Source: Chryseobacterium antibioticum (GTDB taxonomy: Bacteria; Bacteroidota; Bacteroidia; Flavobacteriales; Weeksellaceae). From it: a DNA stretch of 64,000 bases. The translations under genes were made by a program, and so were the position numbers. The notes beneath the pieces were generated by a model. It saw only the letters and a program-made list of their open reading frames with translations. It did no database searches and was not told the DNA's origin. The DNA lies in the NCBI RefSeq assembly GCF_012927325.1, contig NZ_JABBGI010000026.1:1-64000 (forward strand), written 5' to 3'. Positions 1 through 10,436 of the stretch are shown piece by piece; positions within the stretch are counted from its first letter, which is position 1, and each line of letters begins with the position of its first letter.

Positions 1-209
1 TATCATTTACTTTTTTTCTTCTCGATTTAACTGCTTGATTCACTGTTAAATATACAAAAAACAAACCAAAAAAACAATTAAAATAACTGATAATCAACGT
101 ATTAAATCCATAACTTAATGACATTGGACGCTCGCTCCAGCGGGAGGGGTATTTATCTATTTATAATGTATAAACTTTTTGTCTCAAAAAGATAGTAACT
201 CCAAAATTA
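1..209. other. Intergenic region, no gene recognised
   Basis: AT-rich sequence downstream of the Imm53-like gene and continuing past the left window edge. I see no convincing open reading frame. A weak hairpin (7-bp arms ctttttg/caaaaag near 175-191) lies just past the immunity gene stop and could slow transcription on the minus strand, but its U-tract is poor. A short GC-rich patch near 128-150 stands out against the AT-rich background and is unexplained. Confidence 0.5.
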
Positions 210-530
210 TTATTCCAATAATTTTGATACATCAACAGTATCATATTCTTCAACTATACTTTTAAAAAGTTCAATTAAAAAAAGAAGTTTTGTTGGATCT
301 CCAGCCGCACTAAATATACTATTCTTTATAGAATAACCATACCAATCTGTTTCTGAGGACTCTATTAAAGAATACTCAATATGAACATTTTCTAGTAAAG
401 TATCTACCAAATCTATTTTGACACTCCATCCAGGATTATCTATAGTTTCAATTTTTACACCATAAGAATGTTCCCAATCTCCATCACAATTAAGTTTATA
501 CCAACTTTCTAACCATTTAATTATATCCAT
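210..530 (-). CDS. Imm53-like immunity protein
   Basis: A 106-residue acidic, soluble protein without signal peptide or membrane segment. The N-terminus carries a W-x2-WY start, then CDGDWEHSYG and a DNPGW motif. From memory this is the signature of immunity protein family Imm53, which protects cells from cognate polymorphic toxins. It starts 18 bp after the stop of the RHS toxin gene on the same strand, the usual toxin-immunity order. The gene is clearly AT-rich compared with the RHS body, as expected for exchangeable toxin/immunity modules. I infer that it binds and neutralises the C-terminal tip of the neighbouring RHS protein in the cytoplasm. The alternative is an uncharacterised orphan with the same fold. 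Confidence 0.78.
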   Translation of the reverse strand: MDIIKWLESWYKLNCDGDWEHSYGVKIETIDNPGWSVKIDLVDTLLENVHIEYSLIESSETDWYGYSIKNSIFSAAGDPTKLLFLIELFKSIVEEYDTVDVSKLLE

Positions 531-548
531 ATCTTATACTTTGCTGTT

Positions 549-3500
549 TTATCTTGGCAGCTCATTCGGCTCTGCAGCTCTAGCTCCTCCAGGAACATTT
601 TTCCCTTGAACGTGAGGTGTAGGTATAGATTCACCTGTTTTCTTATTTACGTGTGGTGCACCAGGGCTACCGTCAGGTTTTCCACCATCATATCTTTTAG
701 TAGGATTAAAATGTCCTGAATTTGTTTTTTCATATGTCTCATATTTGTGTATCTTTCCATTTGTACCTCGTTGAAAAGTTGTATGATCTCCTACAGCGTC
801 GCGATTAGGTTCTAGTTTATTTGCGCCTCTTCCGCCACCACCTCTCGGAGTTGTAGCAACTAAAATTACAGCATCAATAGTAGTAGTTCTGTTTTCAATA
901 GCAGTAGCATCTCTACCAGTTGTTTCTAAAGCTCTTGAAACCATCACTCCACTTTCTCCGTTCTTCCAGTAATTTATATCATCAGCTTGTTTTCCCGGCA
1001 TCAAATCATATGTATAATCATACGAAGAATCAGGAAGCATGGTTTTTCCATCATAGCCTGGAGTTCCTCCGGTATTTTTTGTATTTACAGATTGATATTG
1101 AGAACCTGACAGAAAACCTATCAAAGCACCGTCATCCTTATACCAAGTTCCATTTTGATTAACAAAATCACCATCACTATCGCTCCAAGTTTGTCCATCG
1201 GTTCCACCTTCAGGTGGCCAAACTTGCATTCCGTCCGGATCAATAAATCTTAAAGGATTATTTACTACATAATTATACGGCGAATGCCTTCTATATTTCT
1301 CCGCCAGCGTATCTACCACACCCCATCTTCCCAGATCAGGCATATAGAATCTCGCTCCATAATCATACATCCCACTCCCTTGGAGCTCTTTCCCATTGTA
1401 CTTATACTTGTACACAGGATTCCCAGATAAAACATTATATCCCTCATGCTTTAATCCAAACGGATAATAATTATTCTCCTCAATGATCTCTGCTCCCGAG
1501 CCGTTCTTAAAGTAGCTCAGTCTTGTATTTCCAAGATGATCAGTGTAATTATATACATACTTCCCGGTTTCAAAATTAAAATAGCCTTCTGTGGTAGGGA
1601 AGAATTTCAATGTACCGTTTTCATACTGAAAACCATCTAAATAATCTGTGGTTTCTGTACCGAAGATCTTTTTTACTTTTACCCCATCTGCCCTATACGT
1701 ATAATCTGTTACTTTGGCATTCTGGATAACTTTTCCCGGTAAATTTAAATAATTATATTGAATGGAAATACCTTTATCCTGTTGAACAGTCACATTTCCG
1801 TTAAAATCATAGCTGATCGTACTTCCGGTACTTCCTGATGAAAGCGGATAACCGCTTAAGGCATTCCCCGTTCCCACCTCTTTAAGGTAGGCTAATTTAT
1901 TACTCTGTTCACCATTTTCATAGTGATATTCCAGGTCATCCATTACTTCAGGAGCAGTATAGCCGGGAAGCTGTCTTCCTCTTCTGAGTAGGGATTTAAT
2001 ATTTCCGTTCAGGTCGTAAGTAAGCTTCTCATGGTATTCTCCTCTGTCTAAATTCATGGCATCCCAAAAACGTCCTTCTTTAAGACGGTTAATACCATCA
2101 TATTCATAAGAGTAATTTCTCAGGACCGCATCGCTTTGGGTAATCCATGACATCTGTGAGATATTTCCGTTATATTTTGCAGAACCGGAAAACTGGCTGT
2201 CCGGTTTGTTGTACCTCAGCTCGTAAGCAAAGAGTTTATTCTGTAGATTGGAAGGTTCATTAAGTTTTGTAAGCCATCCTCTGATATTGTATGCATATTT
2301 GACACTTTGCAGCGGACTGCCGGTTGTATTTCCTACATTTTTGGTTTGTAACTGACCTAGATCATTGTACAGATTTTCAGCAAGAAGTTCCTTAGCTCCA
2401 CCGTTGACCTCATTCCAATGTCTAACCAGCCTTTCCTGATGATCGTACTCAAAAGTTTCTTTGATGTTTACTTTAGTTGCATCTGCAGCTCTTTTATGCT
2501 CTGTAAGCGTATATTCCGGAACCCCTGAAAATTTCAGTAAACTTTCTGTTTTGGTGTATCCTCCGAGATGATTCAGAGAATGAGTCGCAATTCCCCTCCC
2601 TTTTTTGTCGTAGTAGGTATACGTTTTCGTCCAGCTTTCATTTTCTACATTTCTCACATAAGAGGCTGTAGGAAAGCTTTTGGTGCTGACATTCGAGGAC
2701 TGGGTAGACTGAGGCAGTACTTCCTGACCTAAAATGGTCCCGGAAGCCGTCGGTGCCCCCTGAGGATAGGTATCATAATAACTGACTGTAAGAATTTTAT
2801 CAATACTCGTAGGATAAGAAACGTTTCCGTATTCTATATTCATTCCACTCAAGGCAAAACTGCCTCCACGGGCTTCGTAAGAAACATTCGCAGCCTGATT
2901 ATCAATATAATTCTGGATGTTCTGTCTTGGAGTACCGTCCCTTGAAATCCCTGTATAGGTAACTCTTCCAAACTGATCGTATTTGGTAAAATTCCACGAC
3001 TGGTCAGCTGTAAAATTAGCGATTCCATTTTTCAGAACAGTATCCCGATATAGGATCACCTGGTCTTTTTTATTGTATACCATCTGTTCCCAGCCTTTTC
3101 CGGGAAGTTTCTTTTCTACAAGCCTGTTTCTTCCATCATATTTATACTGATAACACAGATGTTCCAAAGCGGAAGCAGATACTGATGTGGAAGCAGAAGC
3201 CAACGGTGGAATCACAACCGCTAACTGGTCATACTCATTATACACATAATAAGTATCTGCATTTTCTGAGGCACTGATGACTTTTCTGACCAATATCGTT
3301 TGTCCCTGACCATTCTTGAATTCTATGGTTTTATTGTTGTCTTCATCCGTAATGGTATTTTTATACAGTTGGGCTTCTCCGTAAGTTCCGGATACACTTA
3401 ATTCGGAAGAAGTAGCTCCATCAACCCAACCAGTGACCGTGGTATATTTTTTCACCTCGCCTGCTATATTGGTCTCATAACCGAAACTAACAGGTTTGTT

Positions 3501-4127
3501 CTGCCAGTCAGCTCCAGGGTTTTTCTGACTCAAAACTCTGTCAAGCGGAGAATTTTCTAAACTTTTATGACTGAAAGGATAAGAATCATTAATACCGTTT
3601 GACTGATAATAAGAATTAGCACTACTTTCTACTCCGGTTTGAATATTTCCATTTTGTGAGGACATAGGAACCGGAAGCCAACCGTCTACCTGTCTCCCAA
3701 AACCATCATAAGGAATATGGGTTACCAGATCTTTTCCGGTAGGAGTAGATTTAATACTTACTGACTGCTTTGGTCTTCCGAGACCGTCGAAAAACTGAAC
3801 ACTCTGTATCTGCTGCAGAGATCCATCCGAAACTTCGGTCGGTACTAAATACTGTCTGGTATAAACATAATTTTCAGTATTTGAAATATTAACTGAATAA
3901 TCAACTGTAATGGGCGTATAAGTATTCCCTGAATTACCGGGAGATGTTGTCCCAATATAGGCCCGAAAGCTCCCATTGACAGAATTAAACCTGAAACCGG
4001 GAAGCATACGTATACTTTGGGGATCTGCCACTTCAGTATTGGGAGCAGGGGGAGAATTTAATACGACCTGTCCATAGTGATGAATACCCCATAGTAATCC
4101 TATGCTTATATATATTTTTTTATACAT
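549..4127 (-). CDS. RHS repeat (DUF6443) secreted toxin, type 24-like tip
   Basis: A 1192-residue protein. Residues 1-20 form a Sec-type signal peptide ending near HHYGQ. A DUF6443-like region follows (about 60-200, with QYLVPTE and FDGLGRP), then many YD/RHS repeats. The RHS-associated core lies at about 880-965 (YDYGARFYMPDLGRW, then NPLRFIDPDGM). Beyond the core is a variable tip. The last ~80 residues (GDHTTFQRG, PHVNKKTGE, PTPHVQGKNVPGG) resemble polymorphic toxin type 24. The RHS shell normally encapsulates the tip and the core marks the cleavage point. There is no T9SS sorting domain of its own. It follows the fibre-like gene after 9 bp and precedes an Imm53-like gene. Family assignment of the body is firm; the tip assignment is from memory and its enzymatic activity is not deduced. 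Confidence 0.85.
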   Translation of the reverse strand: MYKKIYISIGLLWGIHHYGQVVLNSPPAPNTEVADPQSIRMLPGFRFNSVNGSFRAYIGTTSPGNSGNTYTPITVDYSVNISNTENYVYTRQYLVPTEVSDGSLQQIQSVQFFDGLGRPKQSVSIKSTPTGKDLVTHIPYDGFGRQVDGWLPVPMSSQNGNIQTGVESSANSYYQSNGINDSYPFSHKSLENSPLDRVLSQKNPGADWQNKPVSFGYETNIAGEVKKYTTVTGWVDGATSSELSVSGTYGEAQLYKNTITDEDNNKTIEFKNGQGQTILVRKVISASENADTYYVYNEYDQLAVVIPPLASASTSVSASALEHLCYQYKYDGRNRLVEKKLPGKGWEQMVYNKKDQVILYRDTVLKNGIANFTADQSWNFTKYDQFGRVTYTGISRDGTPRQNIQNYIDNQAANVSYEARGGSFALSGMNIEYGNVSYPTSIDKILTVSYYDTYPQGAPTASGTILGQEVLPQSTQSSNVSTKSFPTASYVRNVENESWTKTYTYYDKKGRGIATHSLNHLGGYTKTESLLKFSGVPEYTLTEHKRAADATKVNIKETFEYDHQERLVRHWNEVNGGAKELLAENLYNDLGQLQTKNVGNTTGSPLQSVKYAYNIRGWLTKLNEPSNLQNKLFAYELRYNKPDSQFSGSAKYNGNISQMSWITQSDAVLRNYSYEYDGINRLKEGRFWDAMNLDRGEYHEKLTYDLNGNIKSLLRRGRQLPGYTAPEVMDDLEYHYENGEQSNKLAYLKEVGTGNALSGYPLSSGSTGSTISYDFNGNVTVQQDKGISIQYNYLNLPGKVIQNAKVTDYTYRADGVKVKKIFGTETTDYLDGFQYENGTLKFFPTTEGYFNFETGKYVYNYTDHLGNTRLSYFKNGSGAEIIEENNYYPFGLKHEGYNVLSGNPVYKYKYNGKELQGSGMYDYGARFYMPDLGRWGVVDTLAEKYRRHSPYNYVVNNPLRFIDPDGMQVWPPEGGTDGQTWSDSDGDFVNQNGTWYKDDGALIGFLSGSQYQSVNTKNTGGTPGYDGKTMLPDSSYDYTYDLMPGKQADDINYWKNGESGVMVSRALETTGRDATAIENRTTTIDAVILVATTPRGGGGRGANKLEPNRDAVGDHTTFQRGTNGKIHKYETYEKTNSGHFNPTKRYDGGKPDGSPGAPHVNKKTGESIPTPHVQGKNVPGGARAAEPNELPR

Positions 4128-4136
4128 ACTTTTAAA

Positions 4137-5264
4137 TTAATGGGTGGTACTGGATTTCATCTTAAGAAACTGTTCTTTCAGTTCTCGAATTTCTAAAACT
4201 GCATTCCCTAAATCCGTATTTTCTTTTTCTAATTTCTGAATTTTCTCCTGCTGATCCCTTAGCTGTCTGTTCTGTTCAATGGCATACAGTGTTAATTCTT
4301 CAATCTTCTGCAATAACTTAATTTGAAACTCTCCCACATTAACTCCTTCTTTTTCCATTACACTTGCAGAAGCTATTTCCGGTAAATGTTTTTTCTCTTT
4401 AATATGTTTGGCCACTTCTTCCAATTTTGGAAGGTCATAATTTTCTTCAAATACGAAATCGGCTGTCGGAGTAAGGGTAACTTTCAGTTCTTTGGTTTCA
4501 AGTTTACCATTTAGCAGAGCATTTCCATTGGAGGAAATCTTCAGTATTTCATTCATTGCCACTGGAGAGTTTAAAGCAATAGTTTGTGATGGAGAACTCA
4601 AAAGCCTCATCCCGTCATTATCCATTACCATAGCAACCTTAGAGAAATTCAAGGTTTCGTTGGAAGACAACCATCCGTTTGCAGTATTAGGGTCTGCCTT
4701 AACACCAAAACTCATATAGGTAGCTGCCGAACTTCTTAAAGAACCCCAGTTATTTAATGACCCATTCTCATATCTTATTGCAAGCGCATTAATTCCCTCT
4801 GTAGCATGAGTAGATCCTGCTAAAATGTTACCGAAAACATCCAGTTTTTCTCTAGGTTGTGTATTTCCCACTCCAATATTTCCGTTCTGGAGGATTGAAA
4901 ATCTTTCAACCAAGTTTGTGGTATTTGTGTTGTCATTAACCAAAATAGAAAATTTTGATCCGTTCGTATTTCCTGATTCTTCAGTAGCTATTATTCGTGC
5001 TTTAGGAAAATTTAAATATCCCGCAAATTCCAAAGTAGGATATTTGGGATTAGCAGAAGAGGCACTCCATCCAGCTGTGGAAATTGTTATTTTACCACCG
5101 TTCTGGTCTGCTACTTCTAAATTGGAATGAGGCTCATGAGTTCCTATTCCAACATTGTTGGATACAGGAGTAGATGCTGGGCTCACAACACCTCCAGAAG
5201 TATATAACTGTGCTGAAATAAATTGAGCGGCTAAAATGCCGATAATGAATATTGTTTTTTTCAT
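4137..5264 (-). CDS. Secreted fibre-like protein with C-terminal coiled coil
   Basis: A 375-residue protein with an N-terminal Sec signal peptide (cleavage near FISAQ). Early in the mature part is NNVGIGTHEPHSNLEV, and later NGNIGVGNTQPREKLDV; this type of repeat occurs in Bacteroidetes tail-fibre-like and S74-peptidase-associated shafts. The region near LPEIASASVMEKEGVNVGEFQ resembles the segment found ahead of trimerising ends, and the last ~70 residues are a heptad-rich coiled coil. I do not see a complete S74 autoprotease domain. It sits between two RHS-type genes with 9-12 bp gaps, so it is very probably co-transcribed with them. I infer a trimeric surface or carrier structure working with the RHS proteins; the function is unproven. 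Confidence 0.6.
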   Translation of the reverse strand: MKKTIFIIGILAAQFISAQLYTSGGVVSPASTPVSNNVGIGTHEPHSNLEVADQNGGKITISTAGWSASSANPKYPTLEFAGYLNFPKARIIATEESGNTNGSKFSILVNDNTNTTNLVERFSILQNGNIGVGNTQPREKLDVFGNILAGSTHATEGINALAIRYENGSLNNWGSLRSSAATYMSFGVKADPNTANGWLSSNETLNFSKVAMVMDNDGMRLLSSPSQTIALNSPVAMNEILKISSNGNALLNGKLETKELKVTLTPTADFVFEENYDLPKLEEVAKHIKEKKHLPEIASASVMEKEGVNVGEFQIKLLQKIEELTLYAIEQNRQLRDQQEKIQKLEKENTDLGNAVLEIRELKEQFLKMKSSTTH

Positions 5265-5276
5265 AATTTGAGTTTT

Positions 5277-8200
5277 TTATTGTTTGTAATTGTATTTGAA
5301 TTCTTTAAGGATTTTTCCAGTGGTGCTATTTTCTCTTACCTCTTTCAGTCTGTTTGCAGTATCATAAATGTAAACCTCTCTGATGCCTGATGGTGGGCTA
5401 ATACTTTTTACCCCAACCAACGGATCATAACTGTACGTACTGATTTGATAAGCTGATAATGCAGAATTGTTTCTAAATAGATCTAAAGTCAGCATGAGTG
5501 ATTGTTCTGAGGCGTCGGTACTAAACTGACCATCATTAATAGACGCATTGACAATATTATCGATGAGTGCCTGCGGAATATCAGCAAGCTTAGCACCCCC
5601 TATTTTAGCTATAGGCTGGGTTTGGTTATACCCCCAGATGATAGTCGTTGAAGTGCCATCTTTTGTCGTATACTGCTGTAAATTACCTTTGGAATCATAT
5701 CTGTCATAGGTAACTTCAGTAGACGGAGCACTGTTCTGAAGATCATAGGAAAGAACGGATAAAGGAAGAACCAGAGAGGAACTGTTGTTGGTAATTTCCG
5801 CAACAGTTTTTGGATAAATAGTCTCAGTTCTTGATAGTGCTTTTGTGCTGGTTCCAAGGGTTTGAGTTGTAGAAGTTTCTAAAGGAATACCAATCATATT
5901 TTTATCAATCATCAACTGGTTGCCTTTTTCGTGGGCGTACTGGTAAGAGGTTTCTGTAACGGTATTGTCGGAGGTTTTTACAGATACGGTTTTCACGTTT
6001 ATTGGTTTATTAATATCAGTGTCATCATAGTCAGATTTCGTCACTGTTTTTATGACTTTATTTCCCGGAAAAAATTCTAAAGTTTCAGATTCAGTATTTT
6101 CTATTTTTCCAGAATTGATCGATATAATCTCTTTGTTTAATACGTATGTTTGTACAAATATGGTCTCATGCGGACTACTCGTAAGTCTCTTGGGAAATTT
6201 CGTTATATCCAGATTTAAGGCAAATCCTATCTGATTTGGATCTCCTGTAATAAACCCTGCTTTTGGATTTTTTAATGGATTAAAGATATATTTATTAGTT
6301 TCAACCTTCAAAGTATCTCCCAATTTATTTAAGATGATATTTTTTTCCAGTAATCCATTTTTCCAGTCATCATAGTTGGAATATATATGGGTATACATTC
6401 TGTCGCTGTCTGAATTATTTACCTGTGAAAAAACATTAACATTCTGTCCCAGATCATTATATTCTGTCACCTGTTTATAGGTAACAACATCTGAAGAACC
6501 ATAGGTATTATGGCTGCTACTTGAATTGTTAACAACAAGATATTTTTGTACATATGGAGGATATATTTCAACTCCTTCATTGGTAAATCCAGCATATCTA
6601 TTCAGTAATCTTGTATACTGAAAAGGCATATTCAGAACGCCACTGCTTTTATTGGTATTGGTAACCGAATCGAAGATATCGTATTTATAATTGTAAGCAT
6701 TAACAATACTATTTTCATTTTTATCTTCAATTCTTTTAATTCTAAGTCCTCCAATCGGAACGTTTGTATTGATGGTATTGTTTTTTCCGTACACCACATC
6801 TATAGCATATCCACACTGACATTTACCCTGTCGGGATAAAGATATATTAAATGAATTATTGGTAGGAGAAACTTCAAACACTACAGGCTTTCCATTGGTT
6901 CCATAGTGCTGGCCTCCAGCAATTGCATTGCCATAACAGGATGTTTCGTGAATTTGATTTGTATCATCATCTACATTATTTTCGCAAGTATTACCGAATG
7001 TTAATCTTATTTGAGGGGCTAGTTTTCCATCAAAGAAACTTTGCGGAATAGTAACAGTCTGATTGACGTTTCCGAAATCGTCGGTAAATCCTCCTGCGCC
7101 TGTCGGTGCACTAAGGACCATAGCAAAATTATCCAGATATCCCACTGATAATTTGTTTTGTTAAAAAACTTATTAGCATTTTCATAATACAGATTTTTAC
7201 TTCCACCTGTAGGGTATTCAATTTTGTTTAAAATACCAATCTGAGTATAGGCCGGATTGGTATTGCGATCTCTTGTATACCCTGGGTTTACCGCTATATT
7301 TTCACCTGCAGATATATAGTCTGTATAGACCTGGTTAGGAATATTATGAGACCCTTCATCGTACATAGTAGAGTTAATATACCCCCAATAATCATCATTA
7401 TTAGAATTACGGGCAGGAAAAGGTATGCTTTCATTATAATAGAACTTATGATAATTATTCTGCAAATCATCATAAACGTTTAATAATTTAAGCCTGTGAT
7501 TTTGAAAATCAGTGCCGATGTTTGAAGTAAAGTAAGAAAAATTCAGGTGATAATTCTTGATGATCTTTCCATACTTATCTTTCACAAGGACCTGGCGTAA
7601 TGCTACACCATTTCCAGCAATGTCTTTTCTTATACTCGTCCCATCAGAAAAAGGCAATCCATCATTAGAATAATTGAAATAGACAGCTCCGTCAGGAAAA
7701 GTAATTTTTGTAATTAATTGCTCCATATTGGATACTACCCCCATGTATCTTTCATAATCAGGTAAACTAAGTGGCAGATTTACGTCTGTCATTACGTTTT
7801 TAGTAATATCAATATTTACTTTCTCAGTAATACTTTTTTCCTCATAGACATACGATTTTGCGTACTCAAATAAAATTTTCTTATTATTTACAGTTCTTAT
7901 ACTGTCTATTTGATACAGTGTTTGCGAAAAAGATCCGGTATCACCAGGTACACCCGAGTTGGCCATGGTGAAATTCTTAGTACTTAAAAAATAAATCGCT
8001 CCGTCAGTACTTACAATTTTAATACTCTTTTTATTATTTGTGGCTGTAATCAGCAAATCTTGATGAGGAATCGTATGCCCTGTATCATTATTAAAAATAA
8101 AACTTCCACCACCTAAAGGCAGCGAGTAATTAAATAGATCAGGTCTTGTATCATATATCCCTTCATAGTGATCGTCGACAATCTGCCGGACATCATTATC

Positions 8201-8629
8201 ATACATCCCTACATTGATGATATTAGAAAATACAGTATTGATATTTTTGGTATACATTGAAGAAGATTTATCATCTTTATCCACAATATTCTGGTTGATA
8301 CTGTTAGGAATATTTAGAGCCCATCCTAAACCTGCTATACTTGCTACTTCGTTTAATTTTATTCCTCCAGTATTGTAAGATAAAGAAATAGGGATATTAA
8401 CCCCATCTACATTCACACTATAAAAAGGAATATTGATATTCACCTTTCCTCTGAACATATCGACCGGGAGTTTCCCAACTTTGTCCATCGCATAGGCATT
8501 CGCGGAAGTAGGAAAAGCTACGATATTTTTTTTCTGTGTGCTATTGTCTATACTATTAATCTGGGCATAGATAAGACTACAGCCAAGTATCATAATACTG
8601 ATTATCGTTAATTTAAATATTTTTTTCAT
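5277..8629 (-). pseudogene. RHS-like secreted protein, split by a single-base frameshift
   Basis: Two overlapping minus-strand frames encode the halves of one protein of about 1,115 residues. The upstream half (8629 to 7019, 536 codons) has a Sec signal peptide (MKKIFKLTIISIM, ending near IYAQ) and the N-terminal region common to Bacteroidetes RHS-like proteins. The downstream half (ending 5277, open upstream to about 7150) continues with YD-type repeats and ends near RLKEVRENSTTG. Adding one A in the short A-run at about 7151-7156 joins the frames as NKTKLSVGYLDNF, restoring a sensible strand. The 536-codon frame otherwise runs on for about 40 unrelated residues. There is no RHS core or toxin tip. 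It could be a real mutation, phase variation or a sequencing error. It lies 3 bp after the propeller gene and 12 bp before the fibre-like gene. Confidence 0.75.
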
Positions 8630-8631
8630 TG

Positions 8632-10176
8632 TTATTTTTTTATCAGTTTTGCGTTTGCTGTTTTATTATTATCCGTCTTTATGGTAACCAGATAAGCTCC
8701 CTGAATTAAATTCTGAGTATTAATCTTCGTCACTTTATTCTTCGTTTTCAAAGTCTGCAGCTGTCTTCCACCCATATCATACAGGATAATATCTGCTTCT
8801 TTGAATTCAAAGCCTATTTCTACATACGCATACTCTGATACTGGATTTGGATAAATCTTAATATCCTGTTTTTCGATCAGCTGATCAAGTTGTTTGTCTC
8901 CCAACTTAACGATCTTCCAGTTCTCCTTCCCTAATTCTTCGGCACTGGTTCCTGCCAGAATAATTGAGCCATCTCTGTTCAGCTTTATATCTGAAAGTCT
9001 TTCCTCACGCTTACTTGACTCGCCTTTGATGTATTTGCGCCATAGTTCATTGCCACCCTGATCCAAATACAACATCCAAAACTTCTCATCATCGGCTTCG
9101 ATTCTTCCCTCAGTTTGCGTGTAGCCTCCAATTAAAATTCCTTTTGAAGCTTTGTCATCTGCTGAATGAAGTACACTCATTCCCATCAGGATATCTCTGT
9201 TTTTGAAGCTATAAGACTTCTGCCAGATCTCTTCTCCTCTTTCGTTAAGCGAGATTAACCATAGATCCGTTCCTTCCTCAATCCCAACCGTTTTATTGCC
9301 TGATCTTTCAGATCTGGATTCTCCACCAATGATATATCCATTTGAAGTTAAAGCCAGGGTTCTTAGATGATCATCTCCTTTTCCTCCGAAGTTCTTTTCC
9401 CATTCTACTTTTCCATCTTTTGAAAGTTTGATAATATAGTAGTCGCCTTCGCCAAAGTTTTCAGTTTTCTTTGATCCTCCAGTGTTGCTCCTTGAATAGA
9501 TTCCCAACAATGCACCTCCATCTTTAGTCGGAATCATTCTCTCAACTTCATCAAGACCTTTTCCTCCTAAAATCGATTGTGACAGTTCTTTTCCGTTCTT
9601 ATCGAGTTTTATAATTAAAACATCTTTTGATCCATAACCTTTAGCTGAATTCTGAACATTGCCTGCTACAAAGAATCCCAGATCAGTAGTCTGAATTACA
9701 GATCTTGCTTCTTCATCGGATGCCGACCCTAAAGTTTTCTGCCAAAGTTCATCTCCAAATTCATTTAACCTGATCAACCAAATATCAGAACCTCCTTTAG
9801 AATCTTCTTTTTTATCCAGACCTTTGTTGGAATAGCTTGTGCCTGCCAGAAGACTTCCTCCTTCCTGTGTAGAAACGGTTGCAGATAGATAATCATGATT
9901 CTGCCCTGAGAAATATTTTTCCCAAACCTGTTCGCCTTGCTGGTTTAATTTTACCAGATGAAAATCGTAGCCGTTATTTTGCTTACTGTCTCCTGCTTGA
10001 AGTTTACTGCTCTGAATTGAGCTTCCCGTGATCAAATACTGTTGATCAATAGTGGTCGTCACCTGGCTTAAGAAATCCTGAGTAGAGGATTTGATATCTT
10101 TCTGCCACAATACCTCCTGGGCAGATAGCCCCAGAAGAGTGCATAGAGTAAATGCACCGGAGTAGAATTTCTTCAT
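8632..10176 (-). CDS. T9SS type A sorting-domain beta-propeller protein
   Basis: A 514-residue secreted protein. The signal peptide (residues 1-19) ends near GLSAQ. Residues ~25-430 hold about seven repeats of roughly 50 residues with the pattern W-x-K-x-[FL]-G-G-x-x-x-D followed by a strand such as DIWLIRLNEFGDELW, typical of a propeller. Residues ~440-514 form a type A C-terminal sorting domain (IYPNPVSEYAYVEI, LYDMGGRQLQTL, QGAYLVTI, ending LIKK). Such domains direct export through the type IX system and cell-surface anchoring. It is the first gene of the RHS cassette: its stop is 3 bp before the next start. I infer a surface adhesin or carrier for the toxin cassette. No clear promoter was found upstream. 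Confidence 0.85.
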   Translation of the reverse strand: MKKFYSGAFTLCTLLGLSAQEVLWQKDIKSSTQDFLSQVTTTIDQQYLITGSSIQSSKLQAGDSKQNNGYDFHLVKLNQQGEQVWEKYFSGQNHDYLSATVSTQEGGSLLAGTSYSNKGLDKKEDSKGGSDIWLIRLNEFGDELWQKTLGSASDEEARSVIQTTDLGFFVAGNVQNSAKGYGSKDVLIIKLDKNGKELSQSILGGKGLDEVERMIPTKDGGALLGIYSRSNTGGSKKTENFGEGDYYIIKLSKDGKVEWEKNFGGKGDDHLRTLALTSNGYIIGGESRSERSGNKTVGIEEGTDLWLISLNERGEEIWQKSYSFKNRDILMGMSVLHSADDKASKGILIGGYTQTEGRIEADDEKFWMLYLDQGGNELWRKYIKGESSKREERLSDIKLNRDGSIILAGTSAEELGKENWKIVKLGDKQLDQLIEKQDIKIYPNPVSEYAYVEIGFEFKEADIILYDMGGRQLQTLKTKNKVTKINTQNLIQGAYLVTIKTDNNKTANAKLIKK

Positions 10177-10360
10177 CTTTTGTGTATTTTTAGTTTAAGA
10201 TTAGCTTTTATAATTTTGGCGGTAAATTTAACACTTTTTAACGCATTTCAAATCTCTCTACTGAGATTTAATGTGAATTTTAATTAAGTAATTTATTATT
10301 AACACTTTGTCATTAATTGATGAACAAAATTAACTACATGACACGCCAAAACCTGTCGCA
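10177..10360. other. Intergenic region upstream of the RHS cassette
   Basis: AT-rich sequence between the start of the T9SS propeller gene and the terminator of the efflux operon. It must carry the promoter for the five-gene RHS cassette, but I found no good TAnnTTTG box at a sensible distance. No other gene is seen. Confidence 0.4.
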
Positions 10361-10396
10361 TAAAAACAAAAAGAGCTGATCCCCGAAAGGATCAGC
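10361..10396 (-). terminator. Rho-independent terminator of the RND efflux operon
   Basis: On the minus strand an 8-bp perfect stem (ggatcagc reversed with gctgatcc; arms 10375-10382 and 10389-10396, 6-nt loop) is followed by a T-rich run (10361-10372). It lies about 40 bp after the stop codon of the outer-membrane efflux gene, so it ends the three-gene efflux transcript. Confidence 0.85.
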
Positions 10397-10436
10397 CCAA
10401 AACATTAACTGTTTATATAGATAGAATTATGATTTC

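Noticed and set aside
7140..7160. Programmed -1 frameshifting in the RHS-like gene
   Set aside because: The site lacks a canonical X-XXY-YYZ slippery heptamer in the required frame, and no strong downstream stem was evident.
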